DNA of 64,000 bases from Undaria pinnatifida (Eukaryota > Sar > Phaeophyceae > Laminariales > Alariaceae): positions 17,309,204 through 17,373,203 of the forward strand of contig JABAKD010000010.1 in NCBI GenBank assembly GCA_012845835.1, given 5' to 3'. The notes under the pieces were generated by a model. The model saw nothing but the letters and a program-made list of their open reading frames with translations. It did not search any database and was not told the DNA's origin. The position numbers were made by a program, and so were the translations under genes. Position 1 is the first letter of the stretch, and each line of letters begins with the position of its first letter. This document shows, piece after piece, positions 44,401 to 55,369 of the stretch.

Positions 44401-44619
44401 CGGGTGCATATGCTCATTCTTATTCACCAATAGAAACGCTCGTAGGCGGCAGTGCCACTGAAGCCTCCGATGGGGGCGTAGCGGGGGTGATTCTGGCGGA
44501 GTAGCCCCGAAGGGCACCGCGAAAACCGGAGTGAGAGTGGCGTCGGCGGCAGGCCAAAGTGGCGAGCGACCGAGACGGTCATCACCGGTACCGATGAAAG
44601 CAGAAACACTGGCGACGAA

Positions 44620-45265
44620 TCAACCGGTGGGAGCAGAAAGGTCGTCAATCCTCATACGTGGCCCGTGTGCGCGAAAATCGCGAAAACCAGTGGAGGAAAG
44701 GGGAAGCCCACCCGAAACGGCGCTATCGGGTTGGGGCACCAGCCCACCCAAGCCAACGCCGGGGACCGGTGTGGAGAGGGTGAGCAGGCCGCAAGCACTG
44801 ACGAGGTGTATGGCCTCATCGTCGACGGGGGTGAGGCAGCTAAAACCGCGGAGGTCGTGCTCAGGCGCCGGCTGTGGCAACCGTGAGAGGAAGTCAGCAA
44901 CACCCTTTGCGCTTCCCTTTCGGTCCTCGAGTGTGCAGTCAAACGCGGTGAGGCTCTCGAGCCACCTCTGGACTCGCGCGTCGTGGTCCCAAACTTTTCC
45001 GATATTTTCCAGAGCCTTGTGATCCGAGAAAATGCGAAAAGAACAGGGTAGCCCCGAAAAAAGGCGCTTGATCGCCCACACAATGCTGCCTGCTTTCCAA
45101 ATCGAGCGGCGTCCAATGTCTTTTCCGAATCGAGGGTAGCGCGGCTAAGGTAGACAATGGGCCTCACGGAGCCGTCGGGCTGTTCTTGCTCTAGCGTAGC
45201 GCCAAAACCGTCGATATTGGCGTCGCGGTACACCCGACAAAGGCGGGAGCCGTCCTGCCGACGAT
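44620..45265 (-). pseudogene. Gypsy element 1: RNase H domain, frameshifted
   Basis: YRDANIDGFGATLEQEQ and RPIVYLSRATLD (45233-45130) give the first RNase H blocks with Asp. After a frameshift near 45100, VWAIKRLF, FRIFSDHKALENI and RVQRWLESLTAFD and GVADFLSRLP complete the domain. The reverse transcriptase that should precede it is missing: only about 40 bp separate this frame from the LTR at 45295. Confidence 0.8.
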
Positions 45266-45294
45266 GCCATGTATTATGTATGATTAGGGGGGTT

Positions 45295-45577
45295 TGTTAC
45301 AGACACAGAGGCCACCCTTTACAGGTCTCTCTGCTAGGCAGGTTCCACGTTGGTCACTCACTTGTGTACTAGATAAGCGCTTGTATCTGTTCCACTCACG
45401 CCACGGACGAACTGAGCGCGTTGCTAGCCCGCGGAGCAAAAGCATCATCCCCTTTTTTCCTATACGCACGTCACATGCCTTCATAGGCATGTGAAACCTC
45501 TTTATATGTAATTTCCATATATCTAGATATTACACCTTGTTAGGCTTCCAGGGAAATACAGTAACAATACCATAACA
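45295..45577 (-). repeat. LTR of gypsy element 1 (right, 5' LTR)
   Basis: TGTTACAGACACAGAGGCCA to ACCATAACA, about 283 bp against 262 bp on the left because of small indels. The bases just outside (CTAGCCCACCC) repeat those just inside the left LTR, so the outside may be another internal fragment of the same family. Confidence 0.85.
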
Positions 45578-47435
45578 CTAGCCCACCCCGAAGGGCCGTG
45601 TACGCAGATTCATAGAATGATGAGGTCAAACTAAATCCATCCGGAGAACCCGGATAATGGAAAGAAGACGCAGCGCTTCACATCCATTCTCCTCCCCCCC
45701 GCCCCCCCCTCTAACTCGCAACGCGGAAGCCAATTGAACGCGGGTGCAAAGCAAAGCAGACATCAAACTTCCCACATGCCAGTGCGTGAAGCCAGTAGAG
45801 CGCGTATGATGTGAAGCAGACACCACCAACAGTGGGATATATAGATTTTCCCAAGCAAGCGAGGAAAAGTCCACCAGACAAAAAAAGGGCACCGCTTAAT
45901 ATGTTCCCCCGTATAGCACGTACCATAGATGTATGTCGGCTTAAACGATCCCACATACTATTCCGAAAAAAGTACTTTGCCCCCCGCCATGGAAAAAACC
46001 CGGATGATGGAGTTCCAAGAAAAGGGTGGCCGGGTGTAACTAAACTCAAGCAATACCCACATCATCATACATCATTGCGCTCACACCCAACAAAGAAAAA
46101 AACTCTCGCATCCTCGTGACTATTATTATTCCTTGGTAATATATTACTCGGAGTAATAGCTATTATTAAGAAAGTCGTGACGCCTTTTTTTTATTCTGAG
46201 CTCTGGTGTGGTGGATGAGATAGATGCGCGCAGGAACTCGCCGTCTGTGTGTGACAATTAGTCCAATAAATGGCGTTTGTTTTCCATTCGTCACCAGGGC
46301 GGGGGGCGGAGCAACCGAAAAGCCAGATGTTTTACCTGCCATCATACCTCGTACCTGGTACCTGGTACCTGGTACTATTATCATGCTGTCATATCGTCGA
46401 CCAGCATACTGTTGAACTGACGCCGGCTGGGTTTGGAATATATGGATGGGAAGGCAACTTGGACAACCAAAAGAAGGAGACACAACAAGACAAAGTCAAA
46501 AAGCGACACACGGAAAGGATGGCCGCTCAGTCAGTCACGGTCAATCAGTGAGTGGCGAAACTTATACCCAGTTTTTGTTAACCCTGGTACCTGGTATGCT
46601 ACTACTAAAACTGCGAAACGGAAGAGTATAATATTGAGCTCGGACTATGGTGGGTATAGAAGTTGTTGTGGTATCATACCTAATTTAAGTAGTCTTGCCC
46701 AAATGATAAAAGATGCTGTCAGCCGATGACACACGTGCTACTACCTACTACTCCTCCTTTCTAAAGCGTGGAACCACACACAGGTAGTAGTGCTTCTTGT
46801 GTGTGTTGTCTTCACGCTAATTAGCCGTTGTTTCTGCCCAACGACATCAATCAACCAGTACACCCAGAGCCTCGTGCTGATTCTTCGTCCTAGACCATAG
46901 ATGGGCACAAACTATTATGTGGTCACAGGCTGTGAAACAGAGTGAACGAAACAGTCGCAATTCATCAAGGAACGGCGAACAAATTTGTTTCATGCGAGGT
47001 TTGTAGCTCGAGGAGCGCTAAACCCTGCCGAAACGTATCGGTTGTAGAGAAAACATGAGTTGAAACCCGAGACGAACAATCTTCCTGTGTCTCAACAAGA
47101 CGAAGGTAAAAAAAAAACGAGAAAAAAATGTAGAAAAACGGAATAATAATGAAAAATATTCCAGCGATATTGGGTCAACCAAGGGAACCTCCCATTTGAG
47201 GCGTTCAACGGTAGCCCCCCCAAACCTTAACCCCTTTAGAGCCCCCGAACCCCTCCCTATACTAAATCCAAGTAATTTTGTCCCCAAAAACGGGTTTCAG
47301 TTGTAAAGGGCGGTTTCAAAACCAGATCTCGGCCCGTATCTCCCCAAATACGGTGTCCCTCGACACCACGACGTCGTCGATCGATAGAGCTTTGTTGCAC
47401 ACAAGAAAATAATATGTGGATACGTTGGTTTCAAC

Positions 47436-47436
<1 letters not shown>
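45578..47436. other. No gene seen
   Basis: Includes three tandem ACCTGGT units (46352-46372) and a diverged R170 copy at 46795-46960 (ACACCCAGAGCCTCGTGCTG; GTGGTCACAGGCTGTGAAAC). The remaining frames have no domains. Confidence 0.35.
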
Positions 47437-47495
<59 letters not shown>

Positions 47496-47526
47496 CTCAC
47501 ATTGACTCTTGTAAAAAAATCTAGAG
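47437..47526 (+). repeat. (TTG)n microsatellite with CTCTTGTAAAAAAATCTAGAG end
   Basis: TTG triplets to 47494, then TCTCACATTGACTCTTGTAA AAAAATCTAGAG. The same end follows an AGT array at 36016-36056. Confidence 0.85.
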
Positions 47527-48366
47527 GCATCCTTCCTAATCTCGAGCAGCCATGAAGCGTTCGCTAAAGAAAATCGCTGGTATGGGGGGGGGGGGCTATC
47601 GTAGAATCAGTCAATTTTTTGCAGAAAAAAATCGTACCGACAAGTGTGTGCTACCTCTGTCATCGTAGCAGGCATTTTTTTTCGTGTGGATAACCAAGGG
47701 ACAAGAAGGAGGACACACACACGGACACGAAAACGTGATGTACGATGATGATGATAGATAGTAAACAAGGGGTAAACCGACGACAACGGAGTGTGAATAA
47801 ACGAAATCTTACACCTTTCATGAAAAAAAAAAACGTTACTTGTTGTTATCGTTAGCAATTAATTTTTCCGCATGCTTTTGTTATTACCACAAAAAGGAAG
47901 AACCGATTACAACACTCTTTGTTGTCTACTCCGACCAGAATAGGGGCCTGACCTCACTTTCGCCTCAGAAACAATCAGGAAGGAGGAGGAATAGACGGAC
48001 GGGAAGAAGGCAGAAAGACGCAAAAAAAAACATCAAGGAAGGGCGTGTTGGCAGAGAGCGACGGACTGGCGACTCTCCCTTCTTACTTGCCTAACAAAGC
48101 CATTCATTTATTACTATGTATGCTGATACGTGTATGTATGCTATAAACCAGTACTACTTTAAAAAGGAAGAGCATTCGTAATGAATAACAATGTACAAGT
48201 ATATTGAGCGCGTACTTCGCATTATTACGTTCCGAAAAAATATTCTTCTTGTCGCTCGACGAAACACTCTTCTTCTTTTTCTACTACCTACTCTTCTACC
48301 TGTCCCTACTTTTGCCACAGAACAACCACCACAGGAAAGAAGAAAGACAGAGAGGATGCAGACAGT

Positions 48367-48397
<31 letters not shown>

Positions 48398-48589
48398 CGA
48401 CGTCTGGCGCAAATAAATAAGCGGCAGATAAAGAAAGCCAGTTAGTAGTTAGTTGGAGGATCATGTGAACGAAGTGGTGAACGCTAAGAACCAACCTTGA
48501 ACTCATCAATCAACAAGAACACTAGTCAGACACCAATGAATGGCGGTTATAGCCATGTACTATTAAAAAAAGGTAGAAGAGCATATTTT
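47527..48589. other. No gene seen
   Basis: Short frames only, and a small (AGT)n run at 48365-48399. Nothing shared with the rest of the window was noticed. Confidence 0.35.
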
Positions 48590-49262
48590 ATAAAAGTTGA
48601 AAAACGTCAGCTGTGAGTACAGCCGATTGAATGGTTAAAACTCAACTTGTAAAGCTGCGTGATACATCCATGTTTGCATATATATTATATATTGAGCGCA
48701 TACACACGATAATAGCAGCAAGCAGCAGCCAGCGTGCTTCCCGCGACAAAAAAAAAGGTCGCTTGATTGATGATGCGAGCTTCTCAGTCTAACAAGCAGG
48801 GGGCAATTCCCGAAGAAAGAGGAACAGAGGAGAGACTTTTGTTATAGCACCTACGACTACCTCCAAATCTCAGGCACGCTTCTAGTAGATTTTGATTGGA
48901 TCCAGGAGGAGATGGCGGGAATGCTATAATACTCCACCACCAAGAAAGGGGCAGATACCTACTATTAATACTACATAATACACAGCTCTGTGCAAATCGA
49001 AGTATCATATATATATATTCATATCCAGATTGATTACCAACACTACCCTGTTGACCCTAGTGCAAGCTACACTGCTTGTTGTTGTAGTAGTTCTTAAGGG
49101 GGAGGCCGACCTACGATAATATCCTTAACAATGAGAACACACACAGTAACACGTGCGACCGGAGCATCACACAAACAAAGCTTGAAGAGGATGATGAGTT
49201 TCGACGAAATCTTCGACCACACACAGAGACGGCTGGGTGGAGTGCATTTGAATGTTTTATAC
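48590..49262. mobile_element. Strongly diverged foldback core pair
   Basis: 48590-48665 resembles the core start in plus orientation (GTCAGCTGTGAG; GTAAAGCTGCGTGATAC). 49020-49262 is a better-kept core in minus orientation (GTTGACCCTAGTGCAAGCTACACT; GTTTCGACGAAATCTTCGAC). The order is arm-out rather than arm-in, so they may be two old fragments. Confidence 0.45.
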
Positions 49263-49288
49263 TCTCATATATTAAAAGTAATTGCATA

Positions 49289-49558
49289 TGTAAGGTTATT
49301 GGATGGGGACACAGAGTGCCCCCTGCAGGTCTGCCAATTGAGCAGGTCCTCGGAGAGTACTCACTTTCTTTGCCTTCGTAGAGACGTTGCTTTATTCGAT
49401 TCCACCAGAGCCCCGGATGGCTTCTGAGATCGGAGGCACGTGCCTCCGATCTATTTCCTAACTTTCCCGAATATAAAACGCCAACTTTATCATACGAAAC
49501 CCATCCAAATGATCTCAAATTCGGATAATTACAGGCCTTCCGAGGCCGTATCTTAACA
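49289..49558 (-). repeat. LTR of gypsy element 2 (left, 3' LTR)
   Basis: TGTAAGGTTATTGG to CGTATCTTAACA, 270 bp. It matches 51401-51680, including CACAGAGTGCCCCCTGCAGG and GAGCAGGTCCTCGGAGAGTA. The next internal bases, CTAGCCCACCCTGATGAG, equal the inner edge of LTR element 1 at 42516. Confidence 0.85.
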
Positions 49559-49767
49559 CTAGCCCACCCTGATGAGTCGCATATGCAGAAATATGGGAGA
49601 TCCGGGGAAACTCCGGTTCTACAAACTAGACCATGAGTCGAAGATGCGGCTCCTCAAAACCCACTCCCACACCTCTAACCGTCTGGCTATAGAGCCAGGA
49701 ACACGCCAAGAAAAGCAGTTGAAAGAAACGCAGACCCTACAACAAGGCAAAAGTCACCCATCCAAAA

Positions 49768-49868
49768 CCTGCCGCGTGCCGCCGGTGTGGCGGGGGGGGG
49801 GGCAGAAAAGGCTCTAGAACCTGCCGCCTACCGCCGGTGTGGCGGGGCGGGGCAGGAAAGGCTCTACG
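49768..49868. repeat. About 55-bp tandem duplication with hairpin
   Basis: ACCTGCCGC..ACCGCCGGTGTGGCGG and AAAGGCTCTA occur twice. CCGCC/GGCGG can pair around GGTGT. Confidence 0.7.
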
Positions 49869-50489
49869 GCAAACCAACCACAGAAAAGGTGCTATGGCGA
49901 GGCGAGCCCACGTCGATATGGAGGGGAACACAGGTGCTAAGACAAGGGAGAAGTCATGCGAAAAACCTCCCGCGGGCCATCGGCATGGCGGGGGGTTAGA
50001 GACGAGGGAACGACAAATACCCGGGATGGAAGGTGGCAACACCTACAGCCCCGCTACGGGGGAAAGTGTTTGAACGAAAAAAACAAGCTAGAACAACTAC
50101 AACACACAAAAGATTAAAGATGACACACAGACCCGTACATAGCCCCGTACCACGTGACGCGCGAACAGGGTACCTTGGTCGTCCCCCGGCTCTGGGCTGA
50201 GGAGGGCGTCGGCAGGGCGAAGTTGAACAACGACGAAAAAGCGACAGCCCTGCGCCTCAGACAGCGGCGTTTTGCCTGAACCCTGGCCCGGCACTGACCA
50301 GAGGGTTCAGCAGGACAAGAAGAAAAAAATGGATAGAACCGCTCCAAAACCCGACGAAGACGCTCAGGACACTACGAACAACCCAAAGACAAAGACTCAA
50401 ACCTCGTAACCTCCAAAAATGGAGAACTATCGAGGAGCGGTGGCGGCTTGAAAGTCAACTGACCACCGTCGTGCCTCGAGATTCGTCTA

Positions 50490-51335
50490 CGTTACGTTGA
50501 ATTCACCGAGGAAACGCACTGACGATGTGAACTTGCAGGCACCAAGAGCCTCGTACGGCTCCCGTCGAAGTCATGTAGCGCGCCGGGGGAAGAGGATGTT
50601 AAATCGGTCGCGGGTCATCCAGAAAGCGGACGAGGTATACCTTGTCCTCGGTAGTGCTCGCGCTGATTTTTTCAAGCCGCCATGACCCATCGTCTCCCTT
50701 GTACCAAAAGTGGGCTCCCTTAGGAAGTATAGTGTTGTGGTAGCGACGGAGTCAATCGGCGCGGGGAGCACAGGCGTAGCCCGGCGCTAGGAAACGTTCC
50801 CCGTTGTTGCGGGAGAGCTCACGCTGTGCCGCCCCGATCCGCATTCGGTGGTAAAGGCGGTTGGTTTGACGGTGCTGGTCCGGGGTTCCGGCCCAATAAC
50901 GCAAGAGATGTGGGAGCGGGAGAGGTGGAGGTCCATTTCCCGCTCCCAGGAAGGTTCGGAGAGTCCCGCCCTATGCGTCTTGTGTATAGCACCGCGATGA
51001 CGCCACCTCGCCCCCGTACCGACTGATGACCGGCGATCTGCTCCACCTTCAGCCGTTGGAGGGGAGTCGAAACGTCGTCTTGAGTGACGTGGTACGGCGG
51101 GGACTTCTTGGAACAAGTTGTCTTGAGTGACGTGATACGGCGGGGACTTCTTGGAAACATTGTCGAGCACGTACTGCGTCAGCCCCGCCGGTAGGTATTT
51201 GGGCATGTCCCCGCTGTCGTGGGGGTTGGCGCAGGGTTTGCAGCGCTCGATGGCCACACGCCGACGAGCGTCCGAACCGGGCAGGTCGGAAGGGAGATCC
51301 AAATAGAGGAGGTTACTCCCGAGCGGCGCGACGTC
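50490..51335 (-). pseudogene. Gypsy element 2: C-terminal pol remnant
   Basis: Minus frames carry CKPCANPHDSGDMPKYLP, KKSPPYHVTQDN, then in shifted frames HRAGLSEPSWEREMDLHL, RNNGERFLAPGYA, HFWYKGDDGSWRLEKIS and YLVRFLDDP. This is the same block order as in the 39370 copy. A 44-bp duplication at 51075-51160 repeats the PPYHVTQD block. No RT, RNase H or integrase is left between the LTRs, so this is a non-autonomous deletion derivative of about 2.4 kb. Confidence 0.7.
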
Positions 51336-51400
51336 CGTGGTCTCGGCGGCGGAGCAGGGACCCACGACCCCAAAACGCATGGTCTGTCGACAACGCCATT

Positions 51401-51680
51401 TGTTAGGTTATACTGAGTATATAGGTGGGGACACAGAGTGCCCCCCTGCAGGTCTGCCAATTGAGCAGGTCCTCGGAGAGTACTCACTTTCGTTCCTTCG
51501 TAGAGATGTAGCTTTATTCGTTTCCACCAGAGCCCGGGATAGCTTCTGAGATCGGAGGCCCGTGCCTTCGATCTATTTCCTAGCTTTCCCGAATATAAAA
51601 CGCCAACGTTATCATACGAAACCCATCCAAATGATCTTAAGTTCGGATAATTACAGGCCTTTCGAGGCCGTATCTTAACA
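51401..51680 (-). repeat. LTR of gypsy element 2 (right, 5' LTR) and primer site
   Basis: TGTTAGGTTATACTG to CGTATCTTAACA, 280 bp. Reading the minus strand, the LTR end is followed after AA by TGGCGTTGTCGACAGACCA (51398-51380), at the primer-binding-site position. The TRIMs at 27824 and 51930 carry almost the same sequence there. Confidence 0.85.
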
Positions 51681-51929
51681 TAAACCCATATTTAAAGTGC
51701 ATGCACACACAACAACAGCTTTATTTATTAATATGTAGTATGGCACCACTAATACGTTAGCTAACAATGAAATGGCACATATATATGCCACCGTAGGAAG
51801 CTGCACCCACCCATCCATATGTTTCTGAGGGTTTTGACTTTTGCAAAAGGAGGAGCTCAAATATTTTTTCTCCAGCCAGCAAAGCTTATTATGTCATTGA
51901 GAAAACTGAATCATAAACAAATGTAAAGG
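51681..51929. other. No gene seen
   Basis: AT-rich spacer between gypsy element 2 and the TRIM; no repeat copy was recognised. Confidence 0.35.
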
Positions 51930-52309
51930 GGTTAAGGAATTAGTAGGGCATAAGTCCGTTTGACCACTTGCAAAAGGTTAACCAACAGCTTCCCCAAACT
52001 AAGCCTTATAACACTCTCCCCCCTTGAACGGCGGAATAGCAGGTCGGCCGCATATACGGGCGAACGCGTCAATATCCAAGCGGTTTCGTTTCCTGGGTAT
52101 ACCGGGGAGAGCATTTTTCAAATTCGACACGAGGAAAGTCTGAAAAGTTTATTCTTGAAACTTGTGGATGGTGGGATTTGAACCCACGACCCCCAAAAGA
52201 AACGTGGTCTGTCGACGACGCCATTTGTTGAGGAATTAGAGGGGTATTCGTCCGTTTGACCATTTGCAAAAGGTTAACCAATAGCTTACCCAAACTAAGC
52301 CATGCAACA
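51930..52309 (-). mobile_element. TRIM-like mini LTR element, copy 2
   Basis: Terminal repeats at 52226-52309 (5') and 51930-52013 (3'), 84 bp each, match those at 27824-28204. On the minus strand the primer-site sequence TGGCGTCGTCGACAGACCAC follows the 5' repeat, the B-box/T-arm GTGGGTTCAAATCCCACC lies in the middle, and the purine tract CAAGGGGGGAGAG precedes the 3' repeat. No target duplication is seen here. Confidence 0.75.
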
Positions 52310-52375
52310 CAAACGCACGTGTGCTCCGATGGACAAGATTAACCCCTTATGCCACCATTTACATAGATAGGCTAA

Positions 52376-52560
52376 CATCACCCTGTTGACCCTGATAGCT
52401 ACACTGTAGTTGCGAGGGGGGTCGCCGACCTATATCCTTAATGAGGACACACAACCCGTAATACGCGCGATCGGAGTATCACTCACAGCTTGCAAAGATG
52501 AGTTTCGACAAAATCCTTGATCTCACAGCTGGAGTGTACTTTCATTTTTACAATAATAAA
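52376..52560 (-). mobile_element. Foldback core, minus orientation
   Basis: Core from CATCACCCTGTTGACCCTGA to GATCTCACAGCTGGAGTG, without arm modules outside it. A further complete left arm follows at 52600. Confidence 0.7.
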
Positions 52561-52599
52561 AACAGCTTTTTACATCGTACCTGGTATATTATAGGAGGC

Positions 52600-54625
52600 G
52601 TCTTATAGACACTGGATATACTATATATTAACACTACCAGACAGGTGATATAAAGGGGCGTCTTCTTGCTACAACCGTCAGATTCGTCTCCTTCAAGGAC
52701 TTATAGTTTCCGCGCACATGTTGAAGTGTCCCGCCCGCCCCCCCCATTTCCTCCCCCGATCCCCCTTGTTCAAACGCCCCACCTAAAATCAAAACCTGCC
52801 TGAGAGTAGTAAACACTACCAGCCAGAGCTGATATCACCTCATTATCTTTCTAGCCATCCATACCGTAGCTCCAATTCACCCCCCCCCCCCACCCCCACC
52901 CCCCTTTTTTTTCCCCGCGCCCTTTTGTTCAAACGCCCCACCTACAATCGAAATCGGCCAGAGAAATAAACACTTCTAAGCAATTGATATCACGTCAATA
53001 TATTTCTACGCCATCCACGACGTAGCTTTCATTCATACCCCACCACCACCATCACCACCACCACCCGCATCATCGCCTAGACCCTGCACCACGCGTATAT
53101 ATAGCAAACCCCTACATCTATGCGACCGAAAGATGTTGGTTAAAAAACCCTTTCTGCTCCCCCCCCCCCCCCCCTCCCCCCTTCCCCGCCCCCCCACCCC
53201 CTCGAACGCTCCGCCCTCTCCTCACTGGTTGCACGACTTACAGGATAGGATTTATAGTTTCCACGCACAAATTGAGCTGCCCCCCCCTTCCCCCCCCCCC
53301 CTCCCCCCCCCCCACCCCCGCTCCCTTTTGATTCAAAGCAGACCCCCACGTCCTTAAAAACTCCGCCCTCCCCTCACCGGTTATTCGACTTACAGGATGC
53401 ACTTGATAAACTGATGCATTTTCTTCCACAGCTGTCAGATTTTGTCCCCCTCAAAAACGTTTTTTTTTATAGTTTATGCGCACAGACTGACTAACATCAC
53501 CCTGTTGACCCTGATAGCTACACTGTAGTTGCAAGGGGAGTCGCCGACCTATATCCTTAACGAGGACACACAACCCGTAATACGCGCGATCGGAGTATCA
53601 CACACACAGCTTGCGAATATGAGTTTCGACGAAATCCTCGATCTCACAGCTGCTGGAGTGTATTTTCTTTTTTATAATATTATGCCATGGTGGTGGTGGT
53701 ACTATAGGCAACACCGCACCAAGAAGAAAAGCAGCAGCAACAACAGCGCATACTACATGAATGAGATACGAACAGACTGTCTCTAGCGCACACACAGCAT
53801 ACCTGGTATGTAGCAGCAGAGTAGAATAGCAGGCACTGGTACACAGATAGATACAGAATAATATTAATATCATGTACCTCATTCAGTCCATGCAAAAGTT
53901 GGTACCCTTCGAAGTATACATGTACTTCCTGTGCTACTGCTGGCATATGAGAACAAAAACAACAACCAGCTGTTAATAACATACCGGTACAGGTGTATTT
54001 CTTCCTCCGTTCGTTGTCATCTTGAAACGAAAAAGAAGCGCACACCTATAGTACCTAGACCGGAACAAATAATAATAATGTAATAATAATGCTATAATAC
54101 TATAGTCTATACTATATTACTATTATACTGTTCACACTTCACACGAAAAAAAGAGGACACGAAAAAGGAAGCAACCCCCCCCCCCCTGATGCTCGTCATG
54201 TAAGGACGGGTGTGCACACTGCTGTGCCACTGGGTGTGTGTCGTCGCTTGCTAGACGCTTTTTTTGCTGCGATATACTATTACGGAGGACGATAGTATAT
54301 AGGACCAAATATCGTTAGTAAAAATAGATTAATATCAAGGGTTTTTGTGTCCACCGTAGGTCCTATTTACTAGAGTCCCCCGTAATATCAACATGCATAT
54401 TACAATCAATGTTATCGGTAGTCGCGTCATCACTAAAACAACAACTACAGTACACTAATAATTTATTATAAAAAATGAAAATACACTCCATCCAGCTGTG
54501 AGATCGAAGATTTTGTCGAAACTCATCTTTGCAAGCTGTGCGTGATACTCCGATCGCGCGTATTACGGGTTGTGTGTCCTCATTAAGGATATAGGTCGGC
54601 GACTCCCCTCGCAACTACAGAGTAG
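52600..54625. mobile_element. Foldback element with long loop
   Basis: The left arm 52600-53665 (C-tract modules, CACCACCCGCATCATCGCC block, core to GATCTCACAGCTGCTGGAG) faces a right-arm core at 54480-54620 (CTCCATCCAGCTGTGAGATC to CGACTCCCCTCGCAACTACA). The loop is about 800 bp and contains a MITE copy (54277-54387). The right arm stops at its core, so it is truncated. Confidence 0.7.
54277..54387. mobile_element. 111-bp MITE, copy 1
   Basis: Inverted ends CTATTACGGAGGACGATAGTATATAGGACC and GGTCCTATTTACTAGAGTCCCCCGTAATA (imperfect), with a middle shared with 59377-59487 (AAATAT(C/T)GTTAGT(A/C)AAAAT). Confidence 0.75.
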
Positions 54626-55003
54626 TGTAACTATATTATGTATAAAATCTTTTTTTAACATTCTTACTGCTAATTGTATGCAGTAGCACCGCAGTCCCGA
54701 CGTGGGGAAAAAACACTTGGAGTTAGAGTACCACGATCATTTTAGGAGCTGAAAATATTTATTTAGTCTAATGGGTTGACAACGGAATAAAAAAAGCCGA
54801 AACATTTTTGTTTTCAAGAAGGGTGAACATAGCACCCCACACCTCTTCGATCACCTGGACGCGTACATGTGTGTCAGGTAGGTGTGGATGGGTGGGTGTC
54901 GTCGCTTGCTGCCAAGAAGTTCCGCCACCAGTCAGCCCGTTCGACTCTGCACCATCTACAAGATTACTACCAGTCCCGGATATATATTATAAAAAATTAA
55001 AAT

Positions 55004-55142
55004 ACACTCCAGCTGCTGTGAGATCGAAGATTTCGTCGTATATAGTAGTGTCTACTGGCGGTACGTATTATGTAGTCTTCTAGAAAACTGCTGGTGAAAA
55101 CACTACTATCATGATTTTTATATCATACGGAGTATATATATA
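55004..55142 (+). repeat. Foldback core fragment and 85-bp repeat
   Basis: 55004-55040 is a core start (ACTCCAGCTGCTGTGAGATC). 55058-55142 (GGTACGTATTATGTAGTCTT; TAGAAAACTGCTGGTGAAAA; ATATCATACGGAGTATATA) recurs at 58480-58565, there directly before a foldback core. Confidence 0.65.
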
Positions 55143-55201
55143 TACTAGATATGATACATCCTCTACATACATATCACAATCACACGCTACGCCTACACGC
55201 G

Positions 55202-55300
55202 ACGAACGAACAAACGAACGAACGAACGAACGAACGAACGAACGAACGAACGAACGAACGAACGAACGAACGAACGAACGAACGAACGAACGAACGAAAG
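55202..55300 (+). repeat. (GAAC)n tetranucleotide repeat
   Basis: About 24 uninterrupted GAAC/ACGA units; reads NERTNERT in one frame. Confidence 0.95.
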
Positions 55301-55369
55301 GATAATGATGTACCCTACGAGTACCACAACAATAATACTATTTTTTTCCCAGCTCCCTCATGTATGTTC

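Noticed and set aside
54363..54614. Recurrent frame ESPTYILNED-x-x-PVIRAIGVSHTACKDEF in many places
   Set aside because: It is the foldback core read on one strand; conservation follows from element identity. Copies have stops and shifts, and it has no start context or domain.
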